The position numbers and the translations under genes were made by a program. From positions 366,014,459 to 366,078,458 of the forward strand of contig OZ010793.1 in assembly GCA_963932465.1 (NCBI GenBank): a stretch of 64,000 nucleotides of DNA, given 5' to 3'. Source of the stretch: Maratus speciosus (Eukaryota; Arthropoda; Arachnida; Araneae; Salticidae). Below, piece by piece: positions 22,112 to 33,117 of this stretch. Below the pieces are notes generated by a model that searched no databases, was not told where the DNA came from, and saw only the letters and a program-made list of their open reading frames with translations. Each line of letters opens with the position of its first letter. Position 1 is the first letter of the stretch.

Positions 22112-25100
22112 ATACAACGTAGGGTTGGGTATACAGCTGTATATATAAAAGTATGAATGAGTATACCATAAAAGTTCAAAGAGATATGAAGCCTAAATAA
22201 TATCAAATATTGCTATTCTGTATAACTTTTTTTTAATCTTATCCTAATCTATTTATGATGAACTTAATTCGGTACTGACAATAGGAGTAGTGCATATTTA
22301 AACTTCATTTGGCATTTTATAAAACTAAATTCAGCGTAGTAATAATCTTTTCTTTTTACAGTGTAGCTAAAGCAAAGCCCTTGTTCGAAGTTCAAACTTG
22401 GCATTGTGCTAAGAGCGCTTCGAAAGGAGGTTGTAAATTTGCAACGCCACCTTCGTCCGTGCCGCGTTTTTCTATAGGTTAATTAACTTTTAAAGACATG
22501 GGAGGTGTATAGAGATATCCGCCTAATGCAAAGTAGTCGCGAATCCCATAGTATTTATGTGGTTAATTCAAATTAAATTAGTTTGTTTTTAACAATTTGA
22601 CGTTTATTGCTTTTATACTGCTGCATTGCATTACACAAATATACCATTAAAAGATGTTATCTGGGTTTTAAAAGCCGATGGTACATAGAGTGCGCCGCCC
22701 CTGTCATTATGTATGTCCAAACCGTCCGTGTCTTTAAGGGTTAATATATCGGTTAATTACAGACGATTTTTTTTCGAAAATCATTTTCAATAATTTTTTT
22801 ATACTTCTGCTACGATAGGTACCTCCAGCACTCCTCAACACCTTTGCTGAATGCCTGCAAATCGAAATTTGTGTGCAACAGAAAAATGCACATTTCTCAA
22901 AAACTATGTGACGTAGAGTAATCGCTATAGTTTTCCTGCAAGGTTTAAATTAACGTCTACTAAATCTTTTTTTTTTCGGAAATAGAGGGGGGGGGGGGGG
23001 GATGTTTTTTGCACTACATTTTCGACGCTATAATACCTAAAATTAAAAGAAATGCATTTTTCGAATTCAGCGTTACGAAAACTTTCACACGATATACAAA
23101 GAAAAGTTTTTTTTTTTTCAAGTAACTTAATTAGCCCCTCTACATTTTTCCTAAATATATTTGTGAAGGTTTAGTAATCTGTAAATATGTGGGTCAATAG
23201 CCTTTATTACTTCCCCTAATTTGAACTTTTCACATTCCAAAGTTTACGAGTAGAATGGCTGTGACAGACAAACACAGGAGTGATCTTATAATGGATCCGT
23301 TTTTACTTTTTAAGTACGGAACCGTAAAAAAGGAAATTAAATTATACATTTAATTTGTATTATTTTATGATAACTTTTAAATAAAATTGGAAAATACAGT
23401 ATACCAAAAATTAAAAAACTGTAATTCTATTCAAATTGTAAGACTATTTCTAGATATCATTTACTTTGAATCGTAATCAATATTGCATTTTTTTATATAT
23501 ATAAATTAGAAAAACCTTTAAAATACTAGCGATCACAGTAAATGAGTTTGAGAAACACAACATTATTTTTTTTACAATAACTTTTGAACAATATTGGAAA
23601 TTGCACAAAAAATCTCAATTGTTAACCACAGACTTCTTTTTAGGGTTCCATACAATGAAAAAAGACCATTTTCAACATTTAATGTCTTAAAATGTATATG
23701 ATTTTAAAACACAATTTTAATTGGGATGAAAGATATAAGTATGTTCTTTCGTTTCATGTATTTAAAAAATTGCAAGATACAGAATTAGTATTTATAGAAG
23801 GCTCGAAACTGTTCGATATTTGTCGAACAAAAAATTGACATAACAGTTTACGCGCAGGATTACAAAATAAATATTGCAACTAGAATGAAAATTTTGGTGC
23901 TTATTTATACTTCAGATTATAATAATTTCCCTGAACTTAAATAAATTTGTATTTAAAGCATTTTTATGTTTTTAATGCAATGTTGCATTTAGCTAATACA
24001 AAATTTCAAAATTTCAACAGTAAAATCACCTAAAAAAATATATTTTTGAACAATAAACAGGAAATTTTAGGTTCAGTTTATACAGACTAACATGAAATAT
24101 ATGTTTTGAAAATTTCATGAAAAAATATTCAGAAGTTTTTGAGGTATGCTGCGCGTTATGCCCGAAAAACGCCATTTGGAAAATAATGACTTTAAAGTTT
24201 CGGAAACGCCGCTTCAGCTATTGAGCGGGTATAATTCTAAAAGCCAAAACTTCTGTTCTAATGGGGATTTCAAGAAAACAATTATATCAAAATATTCAGA
24301 AAAGATAGGAGTTTAACATCTAAAAAAATTAAAATTTCTTAAATTTTGAAGCTTTAAGAGTCCTGCGACCACTTAATCCTTTCCGGCACGGAGTAATTCT
24401 ATTTATAAACTTATGAAATAATGAACTGACACAAGAATTTATAAACGAATTTTTTTAGAAAATGCGAACTTGCTTATTTTCACGTACATGATGGAAGGAA
24501 AATTTTAATTAAATATTCTTGGTGTCGTTTGTCTGTTTTGGAATTAAAATTAGGTGTCCGTTTTTTAAGGGCATCGCCCTCGAAAGATTTAATTAGAATG
24601 AATCGCATAAATACTGTGAGATTCGCGATAATTTGCATTGATTGTATATCTCAATACACCTCGAGTGACTTTAAAAGTTAATTAAACACCTATATGGAAA
24701 AACGCGGTACTGACCAAGGCGGCGTTGCAACTTTGAGACCTCAATTCGAAGCGCGCTTAGCACAATGCCAAATTTAAACTTTGAACAAAGGTTTTGTTTT
24801 AGCTACACTGTAGAAATAAAGGTTATTACTACACTGAATTTAGATTCATGAAATGCCAAATGAAGTTTAAGTATGCACTGCTTTTATTGTCAGTACCGAA
24901 TGAAGTTCATCATAAACAGATTCGGATAATATTAAAAAAAAAGTTATACGAATAGCTATATTTGATATTATTTAGGTTCCATATCTCTTTGAACTTTCAT
25001 GGTATATCCGATTACACTTTTCTAACATATACAGTTATACCCAACCCTACGTTGTATAGTTTTTTACAAAGTCTTGGTATTCTTTTACCAACTTTTTTTT

Positions 25101-25195
25101 TTTTAAATAATACAATTACAAATCCATATATTTATTCTACCGAACCCTCTGTGCGCGAGTAATGCTCTCACTTGACCGTTTATTTAGATATTATT
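21945..25195. mobile_element. 3.25-kb element with inverted terminal arms of about 0.6 kb
   Basis: Bases about 21945-22582 and 24580-25195 are imperfect inverted copies. Matching landmarks include ACAACGTAGGGTTGGGTATA (22115) with its complement at 25038, CATTTGGCATTTTATAAA with its complement near 24850, and TCGCGAATCCCATAGTATTT (22536) with its complement at 24605. Both arms even give similar short translations starting MILFR, which shows shared ancestry, not coding function. The core of about 2.0 kb has no open frame of note. It carries GACAGACAAACACAGGAGTG followed by ACGGAACCGTAAAAA (23265-23335), a signature also seen at the end of the array at 34838-34925. Poly-A at 22071-22109 interrupts the left arm. 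Confidence 0.8.
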
Positions 25196-26340
25196 TATAC
25201 TTTGAATTATAGCACAAGATCCATAAAAAGAAGAAAAACTTGCAAAATGCTAGGAATTACCATAAAGGAAATTAATAAGTTATAAAATTAGTCTTGTCTC
25301 AAAATAATTTTTAAATATTATTATTAAATATAATAATTATACAAATGTTACTAATTGTTATTTTCTGCATAATCCTTAACTTCTTAAATATTCTGTTTCC
25401 AGGAAGTAGCTGAAAAATAGTCAAATAGTAAATAAGAAAATTAAGAAAAAGTCTATAACAAAGTACTTGATGCATACGCAACATGCTTGGAAATTACAGA
25501 AAGAATTCATCGCTCTATTTGATTTTTTAAAAAAAATCATGTTATAATAATATTTCAATGTAGTAAAATGTCTGCTTAAAGCCAATCTGAAGCCGACAAA
25601 AAATATCCCGTTAACCCGAAACCTGGCCCCGAATCCGATACACTTCAACCCGAAATATTCAAATCCGAACCCGAAGTGAAAGAAAATTACTGTATATTTT
25701 CATACATATTCACAAATATAATATATAAATATTTTTAATAGTATGCCTGCAAAATTATACACAAACATTAAAAGACAGCAACTATTCTGGAAAATTAATT
25801 ATTAAAGCATGTAATTAGCAGTTGTGTACGTTACAAATTTTGGACATTTTTTCGCACGTACGTTACAGATTTTGGGCGTTGATCTTAGTATTTAAAAAAT
25901 TCTTAAGACTAAGAATGTAGTAAATGTGTCTGTATACATATATATATATATATGTACAATTAACTTTTTGTTATCCAGTAATAATAATAATAAAATCAAA
26001 TGCTTTGTTGCGTACGTTACTTTCGGACATAACAAAATACAGAAAAATTCTTTATAGAAAAGTGCTTCTATCTTCAAAAAAGCAATAAATCAGCCTGCCA
26101 TCTGTTAACGAAATTATCAAAAAATCATCCGTTTCCTTTATGCATTGGTTGTTTACCATTAGAACCACCTGGAAAAAAGTTAAAACTCTTTTTCTTGGTG
26201 GTACGTTGGAGCAGTTAACGTTATGAATGTCCGAAAGTGGCCTCTTTAGCATATAATAATAAAATTTTAAGATATTTATACAAAGCTTTTACAATAAATT
26301 ATGTCATTTTCTGTCTCTGAATAGAATTAAAAACTCAATG

Positions 26341-26375
<35 letters not shown>

Positions 26376-28201
26376 AGTCAATGATAATTAAAGTTATGTT
26401 TGAAAGGCTTAAAGTTATGACTTGTGTCCAGTGCCCACCTTTTGAGAATCGCCCGTAAATTTTATCCATTTTGTGTAAAAATGAACACATATATACACTC
26501 ATTAATATTTAAATATTTAGTTATTTTCATTTGAAAAATAATCAGGACTTTCTTTTAAAAAATCCGGTCAACCCAAACCCTACCCGAATCAAAATTTAAC
26601 CCGAAACTGACCCGAAGACGAAACATTTTAAGTGAACATGCATGAGCATGCACATTTCGAGTCATGCATGACTCGAAACAAACAAAATAAACAACAAGAA
26701 CAATGGGCTTCAACCCAACCCGATCAGAACCGCGTGTCAGATCGGGTTTTGGTAAGATCCGGTCACCCGACCCGATGCAAAACTCTAGTTTAAAGCGGGA
26801 ATATCACTAAAGACCAGCAGGAAAGATCTATCTATTCCTAGCTAGCCCAGTGAGATATTAGTCAGGAAAGAATACCCATTTATTGAAGGTTTTAAGATTT
26901 TTTTTTTTTATATTGCTTTGCAGTAATACTACAATTTGTAAGTTTATGCACAGGCAGTTGTAACAACAATATAACTTCAAATCATGCTAAACAAAATTAT
27001 TAAGATTGTTTAATGAAATAACTAAGCTATTTTTAAAATACAAGCATACGCTAGAACTTACACGCTTGTTTAGCTGAAATAAATTTAAAGAAATTAATAA
27101 AGCATTTTAAAAATCAAGCACATATCAAATATAGTAATTGCGCAAATAAAGATCACTGAATGACTTTACTTTGAATTCAATACATCCAACAGTAATAGCT
27201 AAACAACAGGATCAGTTGTAAAAATTTCGAAACCATATTCTGAACGTGTTACAGCTCTTACGACTCTATTGTAAGAATAATTTATTCTAAAATAAATTTA
27301 TTTGATTGAAGAAAAAAGTGATATGATACTGCACTGTTAAAAAAAGACTATAATAGATTTTTGATCAGTATACTCACTGAAAGACGAGTTTCTTGAAATA
27401 ATAGTAAACAGTGTAATAAGATAAATTTTATGAAATTAATAAAACTTTCAAGCAGCAAAAATGAATAGTGAACTATCTTACAAGCAGCGCTAAGTGAATA
27501 AATAAATAATATTTTATACTCTATATATTTTTAATTTTTGTTTCAAAAATATGTATTAGTATTATTAATTAGAGAACACTCATGTTTTGTTGATATTTTT
27601 AATAATAATATAAAATGTTATTTATATAATCCTGCTTCTATTCAAAAGAATTTTGAAATGATTACATTAATTACTGCATTAAAAAAAAAAAAGAAATTCG
27701 TTCGAAAAATTCAAAGAAATCAATTATGAGCGATGGCTTTTTAAAAACAAAAACGGACTAACCATTTTATTTTATAATACAAAATACGTAATATTTAAGG
27801 AAAAGGGAAGGAATTACTTACAGTGCTGTTGCCCAGCATCCAAATGATAACAGGCTGAACTGTATTGATTTGGTAAGTCAACGTACTCTCTCAAAAGTTT
27901 GTTCCTATACTAATTGAACTTCTGACACTTACATCCCGACTGGAGCCCCAAAGAATATTTAACCGCCCTTGTTGGTATTCCGATATAACAAACTGGGGCA
28001 TATGATAACTAAGGTAAGCAATTGAAAATTTTTCAGTGTAAATGTGTATCATTTGATTTTTCCTTTAAACTTTACAGAATAGAGCGTTTAGTTGCATTGA
28101 ATAAATAGTACATATCATTTTGCTCGAACAATCTGTGATGTGACGTACCATGGAAATGATATTAATGAAAATATCTTAAGTGTAATATAGCGATGATTAA
28201 A
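25196..28201. other. Non-coding stretch with a CCCGA-rich repeat and microsatellites
   Basis: Between 25600 and 26790 the words ACCCGAA and CCCGACCCGA recur at both sides (25612-25675 and 26563-26785). A block ending ACCCGATGCAAAACTCTAG at 26792 looks like the end of an element with subterminal repeats; I did not find a matching left end. Microsatellites: TA at 25938-25955 and AAAT at 26340-26378. At 27822-27871 a short open piece is bordered by splice-like words (see findings). No gene is established. Confidence 0.45.
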
Positions 28202-28203
28202 TA

Positions 28204-28410
28204 CAGTAGAATCCCGATTATCCGAGTCCCACTTAACCGAGTTATTTTCTTCTAATGGACTGATGGATTCCATTATTATGAAACAACCATTATAAATGCA
28301 GTGTTAGGTAAAGATGAAAGAGCAGCCGTAAAAAGTTACAACTCTGATTTTCTGGTCAGAATAGGGAAAAAATGGCCATAATTTTTTTTTTTTTTTTTTT
28401 TTTTGAAAAA
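28204..28410 (+). mobile_element. Pogo-type element fragment, left end
   Basis: Begins CAGTAGAATCCCGATTATCC after a TA at 28202-28203 and runs through GTTATTTTCTTCTAATGGAC to a poly-T/poly-A junction near 28410. Most of it matches the element at 56986-57784, but no right terminus is present, so it is truncated. Confidence 0.75.
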
Positions 28411-28944
28411 AAAAAAACTACTTTACAAAATTGCGTGTTTGCTATTATAGTGACATGTGGCAGCGAAATATTGTGCCTAATTTGCATATTTTTCTGATAA
28501 AGTCTCATAACGTCCAAATATTTTTGCCACAAAAGTACGCTAATATGTTTCTAGGCCAATTTTTTGCGCTTGTTTCAAAACTGGTATCTGTTTTCTTCTA
28601 TCACTCTTAGTTTTTGAAAAATGACATGCACACACCTAAAAAGCATTCTACATCAAACTTGTGCCAATAGTATACAATAGTAGGAATTCATTTAATTCCC
28701 AAACTAGACTTGATAGAAGGAAACGGATTGCAAATTTAAAATCAGCATGAAAATCTAGTCTAGAAAAACATTACGTCAATTCTGTGGCAACTACTTTAAA
28801 GTTGAAAGTAATGTAAACATTTTAGCATTGAAAAATATGCTAGTTAGGCTTAATAACTGACAGATAAATGTTAAGAATATTCAGACTACGACATTTTTTT
28901 CTGAAGCAAATGATCTAATAGTCATAACATAAAACAAACAAGTT
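28411..28944. other. Non-coding, no feature seen
   Basis: No open frame or repeat border recognised. Confidence 0.45.
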
Positions 28945-29510
28945 GGAAATTGCTTGTCAAACGTGGCAAATGACATTCGTACTATAACTAGTTTTATAAA
29001 TATTTTTTGCACCGCATATTGTACTGAATATGTATTTTAGTGCCCTTCATAAGTGCATATCAATTTCATTCTGTTCGAAAGGCTGTGACATCATTAAAAT
29101 GTACTTACAATAATTATCCCATTGTCCGTCATGTAACGGAAAACTTTTGACTGTCCCTGTAATACATCCGATTTTCATAAAATTTGAAATGACTCGACCA
29201 AATTTTGAAACAATTATATATTTAAAATTTCAGACCATTCGGAAGACTGTAACATCATTAAAATGCACTTGCAATAATTTTTCCCTTTGGCCGTAATGTA
29301 ACGGAAAACTTTTGAATATCCCTGTAATTAAACTATACACCCGATTTTCATAAAATTTGAAATGACTCGACAAAATTTTGAAATAATTATATATTTAAAA
29401 TTTCAGACCATTCGGTTGGGTAGTTTTTGCCCTGTTATATGCGGACGGACAGACAGATAGACAGACGGACCGAACGATGACCATAGGTGCTACGTATTTA
29501 TATAACTAGG
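28945..29510 (-). repeat. Interspersed repeat family A, minus orientation, with internal duplication
   Basis: This is the reverse complement of 16558-16975, including the outer run of CGGACGGACAGACAG at 29443. A block of about 195 bp is present twice here (about 29046-29245 and 29246-29440). Both carry CATCATTAAAATG, ATGTAACGGAAAACTTTTGA and CAGACCATTCGG; the copy at 16.6 kb has the block only once. Confidence 0.85.
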
Positions 29511-29913
29511 ACTTCCCTCAAAGGGATTAGTCTGAGCGATATTACTGAGAACATAGATTTAATAATAACATGTGGAAGCAAAGAAAATGAGATGTTGTCT
29601 TTAATTGTCCATATACTGCGAAAATTTGAAATGATGAAAATAAACGAATTGTAGAATTACAAAATCTTATATATAAATTTGTATACACTGTTTAAAAAAA
29701 TGGGAAATCAAACCATTCAAGACAGCCATGCATGAATATAAAATTGAAAGTACGCAATATATTAAAAGTAAAATAGAAAATGAAACACTAATTTACTTAT
29801 ATCGGAATTTTAACTGTATAAAATGATGTCAAGAGCATAATCAGACGCTCCGCACCAATTTGAGTAACATTAAATGACAAATATATGATGTTTAAAAAAA
29901 TGGACTATACTTT
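29511..29913. other. Non-coding, no feature seen
   Basis: AT-rich sequence without recognised structure. It may contain the decayed end of the transposon whose gene remnant follows. Confidence 0.4.
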
Positions 29914-30292
29914 ATATGGTGTATGCTCCCCCGGAATAGTTAATATTGTACAATATCTGTTTTCCACGGATGCAATGAGGTTGTCGATAACATTTAAGGA
30001 ATTCTCTTCTCAAAATCTAATATAGTATCAGAGTACCGAATACATCAAAAGTGGCATGCAATGCTTCGTTAGAGTGTGTTTTAGATATGCTCGATCGGAT
30101 TTAAATGATGAGTGTATGCTGGCCACTACATACGCTGTATTGTTTTGTTTTCAAACATATTCTGCACAAGTTGAGCTGTATTTAGCATGTATTAAATAAA
30201 AGAAATCGGCAATGATTACAAATTAAAGTATGACACAAGATCTGAATATATCGTCTGCAAAACTTTTGAGCTGTCAAAGTGTCATTTGAAGT
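29914..30292 (-). pseudogene. Decayed Tc1-like transposase, C-terminal half
   Basis: Reading the minus strand in two shifting frames gives, in order: TLTAQK; DDIFRSC; TAQL-like remains followed by VQNMFENKTIQRM; a stop; WPAYTHHLNPIEHI; NTL and SIACHF; then after a frameshift DNLIASVENRYC and TIPGEHTPY. This is the order of Tc1-like transposases from just before the second catalytic Asp, through the Glu motif, to the C-terminus. The Glu of NPIEHI survives, but the preceding SPDLN is altered to THHLN. The second-Asp region is destroyed. At least three stops and two frameshifts make it a dead copy. Its motifs differ from those of the element at 7478-9028 (NPIENLW, no HTPY end), so it represents a different Tc1 lineage. 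I saw no terminal repeats. Confidence 0.75.
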
Positions 30293-30789
30293 AATTTACA
30301 AATCCATACATATTTATTCAGCAAATCATGCAAGCTAACATACGCCAATATGAACTCGATTACAAAATTTCATCAGAATAAGTTACTATATAAAAAATCT
30401 ACTAATGATAATTGAGAATATGACCTTATGATAAAATGTCTAGAAAAATGAATCGGATAAAAAATTCATATCACATTTAAAACGGCAATTCCCTCTGTTA
30501 GTGGTTTTGCTGAGAGAGAGAAAAGCCTGGAGAAGGAACACTTTAACAAGTACTTTCGGGCAACCTACTCACTGTTTCATACAGGTCTTTATTCAATATT
30601 TACACAATATATTTAATGCTAGGTGGGTATCTATCATTTTTGTTGCATTTAAATCGCATGTTTTGCGGAGGAAATGCAGCATTATGAAATATTTAAAGTT
30701 GCTGTACCTAATAATTCCAAATTAATGGTAATTGAGATCGCTTTCCGTTAATTTCATCTTTTTAAATTTTAAATTTTTTAGAAACCATT
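30293..30789. other. Non-coding, no feature seen
   Basis: A 74-codon open frame at 30501-30725 has no recognisable motif. The 5' half of the decayed transposase is expected here but I could not recognise it. Confidence 0.4.
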
Positions 30790-31460
30790 CATAGAGACAA
30801 TAGTATATTTTAAAACTAACCCGAAGCAAAATATCAAGATTTTGGGCTCAGCAGTAACAGAGAAATGGAAAATTGTTGAAAGTTTTTTGTTTCTGCACTG
30901 TTTTATATAGCGACATTTTTAGAAATTGTTCTATTGCGAGAATTTACGTCTTGATAAATACAGCCATGTCAATTTTCATGTTTATATTCCTAACAGTTCC
31001 ATGTTCTTCGTTACTTAGATCATCTTTAGATCTTTTTCCGCTTTGTTTAGTCTTTCTATTTTTTAGACTTCGTTCTACAACGAGCATTTACATCTTATTA
31101 ATTACTACCATGCCAAAGTTCTAGTTTCTAACCCCAACAGTATCCCAAAAATTTCAGTATTCCAAATAAATCATAGTTTAGAACCTTTCTAGAAATTTTT
31201 ACGTTTATCCGTCAAATTGAACCTTTTAGAGAGCGTTCATTACGAGTATTTACATCTTAAAAGTAACTACCGTACCAAATTTAAAGTTTCTAACCCAATC
31301 AATATCGCAGAAATCACAATTTTAGAACTTTTTTGCTCCTGCAGAGATGTAGGTTCTTGCACTGACATAAAATAGTCTTTTTTTCGGAGCAGAGATGGCC
31401 ACCAACATTTTTTTAAGTTGGCTATGTAGTTTCAGAGATAAACCTCACAAACGTACAAGC
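30790..31460. repeat. Degenerate tandem repeat, units about 144-162 bp
   Basis: The phrase CGAG(A/C/T)ATTTACATCTT with the following TACC(A/G)T(A/G)CCAAA and TTTCTAACCC recurs at 30937, 31081 and 31243. A further partial unit is seen upstream, around the ACTAACCCGAAGCAAAATATC word. The units are diverged and non-coding. Confidence 0.65.
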
Positions 31461-32341
31461 ATTAATAATATTATATACTTTATAATATTATAACTCTTCA
31501 TAATATTAGCATTAGATGTACAGATACAAAAGCCATTTATCTGTTACAAACTAAAGTGCCGGCGTTGCCCAGAATTTGAATTATGTTTGTTCTGAAAAAT
31601 CAATTTCAAAATTTAACATACAACACAAAACAAACATTAAAAAAAGCAGTCGAAATGTTGTTGAACGAATCATATGAAAACGCTATATAAAAATGTATAA
31701 ATGTATATAACAGACACAAAAGAATACAGCTATAAATGAACTTATTTCAATTTATAATTGGAGCAATAATGTTAAAATACGCCAATATTTCCCTAATCGG
31801 GTTTTTATCATGCTTCAATACATTTTTCACACTCATATGACGTTATACTATATCCACCATGCCCTTTATATCTCCAATATGACGTAATATTTTCCTCTTT
31901 CACGTGGAAACCTTGAAATAGAAAAGTTATGAAGTTATATTCACTTTCATTTAAATTCGTCAAACCATTTACTTCATTTTCATATTTCACGTGAATATCT
32001 TGCAATAGAAAAGTTATGACGTAATATTCACCTTTTTTTTTTAAATTCGGCAAACTATTTATTTTATTTTCATTTTTCACGTGGAAATCTTGCAGTAGAA
32101 AATTAATTGTTGGCAACTGCTATAACGAAAAATGTTTAAATTTGATAAGAAATTGCTGTTAAATTGGTGGGTTTTTATTAATTAAAAATTAACTATAAGT
32201 TATTTCGATTCCGGATTACTTTAGTTGTCTCGGCCATGTTTTAATACACATGTACGTATCTCTTCACAATTTTGGCTTCCAAATTGTGGATTTTTTATGG
32301 AATTACAAACAGACAGATAGACAAGTTTTCATTTTTATATA
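31461..32341. repeat. Non-coding stretch with an 87-90 bp minisatellite
   Basis: At 31860-32115 a unit containing TTCACGTG followed by AATCTTGCAATAGAAAAGTT is present three times, with TTCACGTG cores at 31901, 31988 and 32078. Because 87 and 90 are multiples of three, a 102-codon minus-strand frame (31808-32116) stays open and reads as a threefold peptide repeat with the core ITFLLQDIHVK. I regard it as a minisatellite rather than a gene. At 32311-32340 the end of another element is suggested by AACAGACAGATAGACAAG. Confidence 0.55.
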
Positions 32342-33117
32342 TCTCTCTATTCTATAAAAAGTAACTAACGCTGTCACCACCGCCGCTGCCGCCGCCGGTT
32401 TTGAATTTTTTGTGACCGGAGGTCTTTCTTCGTTAATATTATGAAAACTATTGCATACAAATATATGAAAATCGGTGGTATTATAGCGAAATGTTTGATA
32501 AACACACTAATGCATACAGTTTTCAAATCGAAGAATTATTTTAAGAGATATTTAATGCTAAAGTTGGACAAAATCGTTCCATTAAAAAGAATTTATAAGA
32601 GCAAAAGCTATACATGGGAATTTAATTATTTTTAGATCATTTTATTCAATAGAAGATCCCGGTCTGCAGATTTCATTAATTTTTTTAATTTGACTCATTT
32701 TTTGAGGTTTTATTTCTATTTTAAATCCAAATATTCAGCATTTTGACAGATATTTTTTACATATTTTAGAAAATGGTGTTAATTTAAACTGTTGCCAACT
32801 GTATAAACAGCGCAAACAATAATGTTTGCTTCAAATAAAAAAAAATATTTACACGTTACTATTATAAACAGAAAAAAAAACCTTCAAATTAGAATTAAAT
32901 AATTAGGTATAAAAAGCAGGCACTTATTGGAAATTACGCCATAAAAACTATATTTACATGTGAATTTTAAAAGAGAAAGGATATTGTAAAATAAATTATT
33001 TTACATGTGTTAGAAATCTGAAATAGAACAAATTACTTCACATTACACTTATTATGCAAAATGAACAAAAAATAGTATTGCAAATCAGTTTAAATTTAAA
33101 AATTGCGCGAGACAAAA
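32342..33117 (+). mobile_element. Helitron-like element, 5' part
   Basis: The left border reads TCTCTCTATTCTATAAAAAG directly after an A, which fits the TC start and the TATAAAA-rich 5' end of many animal Helitrons. A GC-rich block with repeated CCGCCG follows. From 32634 to 33110 the sequence matches 54757-55240, the body of a copy whose 3' terminus is present at 55771. No Rep/helicase is encoded, so it is non-autonomous. The 3' half is replaced by the satellite array starting at 33118. Confidence 0.7.

Noticed and set aside
22024..25162. Two homologous short proteins starting MILFR
   Set aside because: They are mirror translations of the inverted arms; one is broken by poly-A and neither has a domain.
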